Part shown: piece after piece, positions 6,339 to 6,435 of the stretch
Layout of the letters: every line of letters starts with the position of its first letter
Position numbering within the stretch: the first letter of the stretch is position 1
NCBI GenBank assembly: GCA_020720905.1
Contig: DYNT01000078.1
Location: 1 to 6,435 of the forward strand
Source of the DNA: Micavibrio aeruginosavorus
Lineage (GTDB): Bacteria > Pseudomonadota > Alphaproteobacteria > UBA9219
Direction: 5' to 3'
Length of the DNA stretch: 6,435 nt
Made by a program: the position numbers and the translations under genes
Notes under the pieces: generated by a model
Told to the model about the DNA's origin: nothing
Seen by the model: the letters and a program-made list of their open reading frames with translations, nothing else
The model's database searches: none

Positions 6339-6347
6339 AATGAAATT

Positions 6348-6410
6348 CCCTGAATCCTGACCCCTGACCCCTGACCCCTGACCCCTGAATCCTAGTCCCT
6401 GAACCCTATT
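6348..6410. repeat. Nine degenerate CCCTGAC heptamer repeats
   Basis: Contiguous 7-bp units, central copies identical (CCCTGAC), outer ones drifting to CCCTGAA, TCCTGAC, TCCTAGT and CCCTATT. Runs of CCCC at 6361-6364, 6368-6371, 6375-6378 and 6382-6385, separated by TGA, put a GGGG-N3 series on the minus strand. Such short tandem heptamers can change copy number by slippage. Confidence 0.93.
6361..6385 (-). other. Potential G-quadruplex motif
   Basis: Four GGGG runs with three TCA loops on the minus strand fit the standard pattern for an intramolecular G-quadruplex. It lies about 40 nt upstream of the Shine-Dalgarno at the right edge, on the template strand for plus-strand transcription. Folding in the cell is inference. 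Confidence 0.45.
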
Positions 6411-6425
6411 GAACATCATTTTTAT

Positions 6426-6431
6426 AAGGAG
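6426..6431 (+). promoter_or_regulatory. Shine-Dalgarno for a plus-strand gene starting past the edge
   Basis: AAGGAG on the plus strand, five to ten bases from the window end, after an A+T-rich stretch. No start codon is complete within the window; the final AT could begin an ATG but would be very close to the site. It suggests that the next gene is transcribed divergently from the efflux operon. Confidence 0.4.
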
Positions 6432-6435
6432 CGAT

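Overview
The window carries most of a tripartite RND multidrug-efflux operon of a Gram-negative bacterium, all on the minus strand, followed by a gene-free, repeat-rich stretch at the right end. Reading along minus-strand transcription from about position 5812 down to the left edge, the order is: an operator/promoter, a ~210-nt leader, an outer-membrane factor lipoprotein of the NodT type (4141-5601), a periplasmic adaptor (3014-4144), and an HAE1-type RND inner-membrane pump (3007 to the left edge, about 1002 residues present, last ~25-30 missing). The outer-membrane factor and adaptor overlap by 4 nt (ATGA) and the adaptor and pump are 6 nt apart, so the three genes look like one translationally coupled unit for a complete proton-driven export channel.

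The control region is unusually legible. A near-perfect 24-bp palindrome (5820-5843) resembles the AcrR-type TetR-family operator. It fills the spacer of a minus-strand promoter (TTGACA-N18-TATGTT) and also of a mirror-image plus-strand promoter (TTGATA-N17-TATGTT). One regulator could therefore control the efflux operon and a divergent plus-strand transcript. No regulator gene is in the window. A good Shine-Dalgarno (AAGGAG, 6426-6431) in the last ten bases suggests that a plus-strand gene, perhaps that regulator, begins just past the right edge.

Between the divergent promoter and that Shine-Dalgarno lie about 580 nt of structured repeats: five 48-bp direct repeats, each with a 6-bp hairpin and a variable GNNA loop (5942-6174); a 19-bp inverted repeat with a 33-nt loop (6177-6247); two 43-bp direct repeats (6253-6338) that are inverted, diverged relatives of the 48-bp units; and nine degenerate CCCTGAC heptamers (6348-6410) that place four G4 runs on the minus strand. 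I see no convincing gene there; the open frames across it arise because 48 is a multiple of three.

Organism: the NodT-like factor, the MexW/MexI-like pump signatures, and intergenic repeats built on a CGTCATCCCGCAC module suggest a proteobacterium, most likely an alphaproteobacterium. This is inference from general resemblance, not a species call. The efflux system is of a known kind; the less ordinary material is the symmetric operator-promoter, the long in-frame leader and the repeat mosaic.
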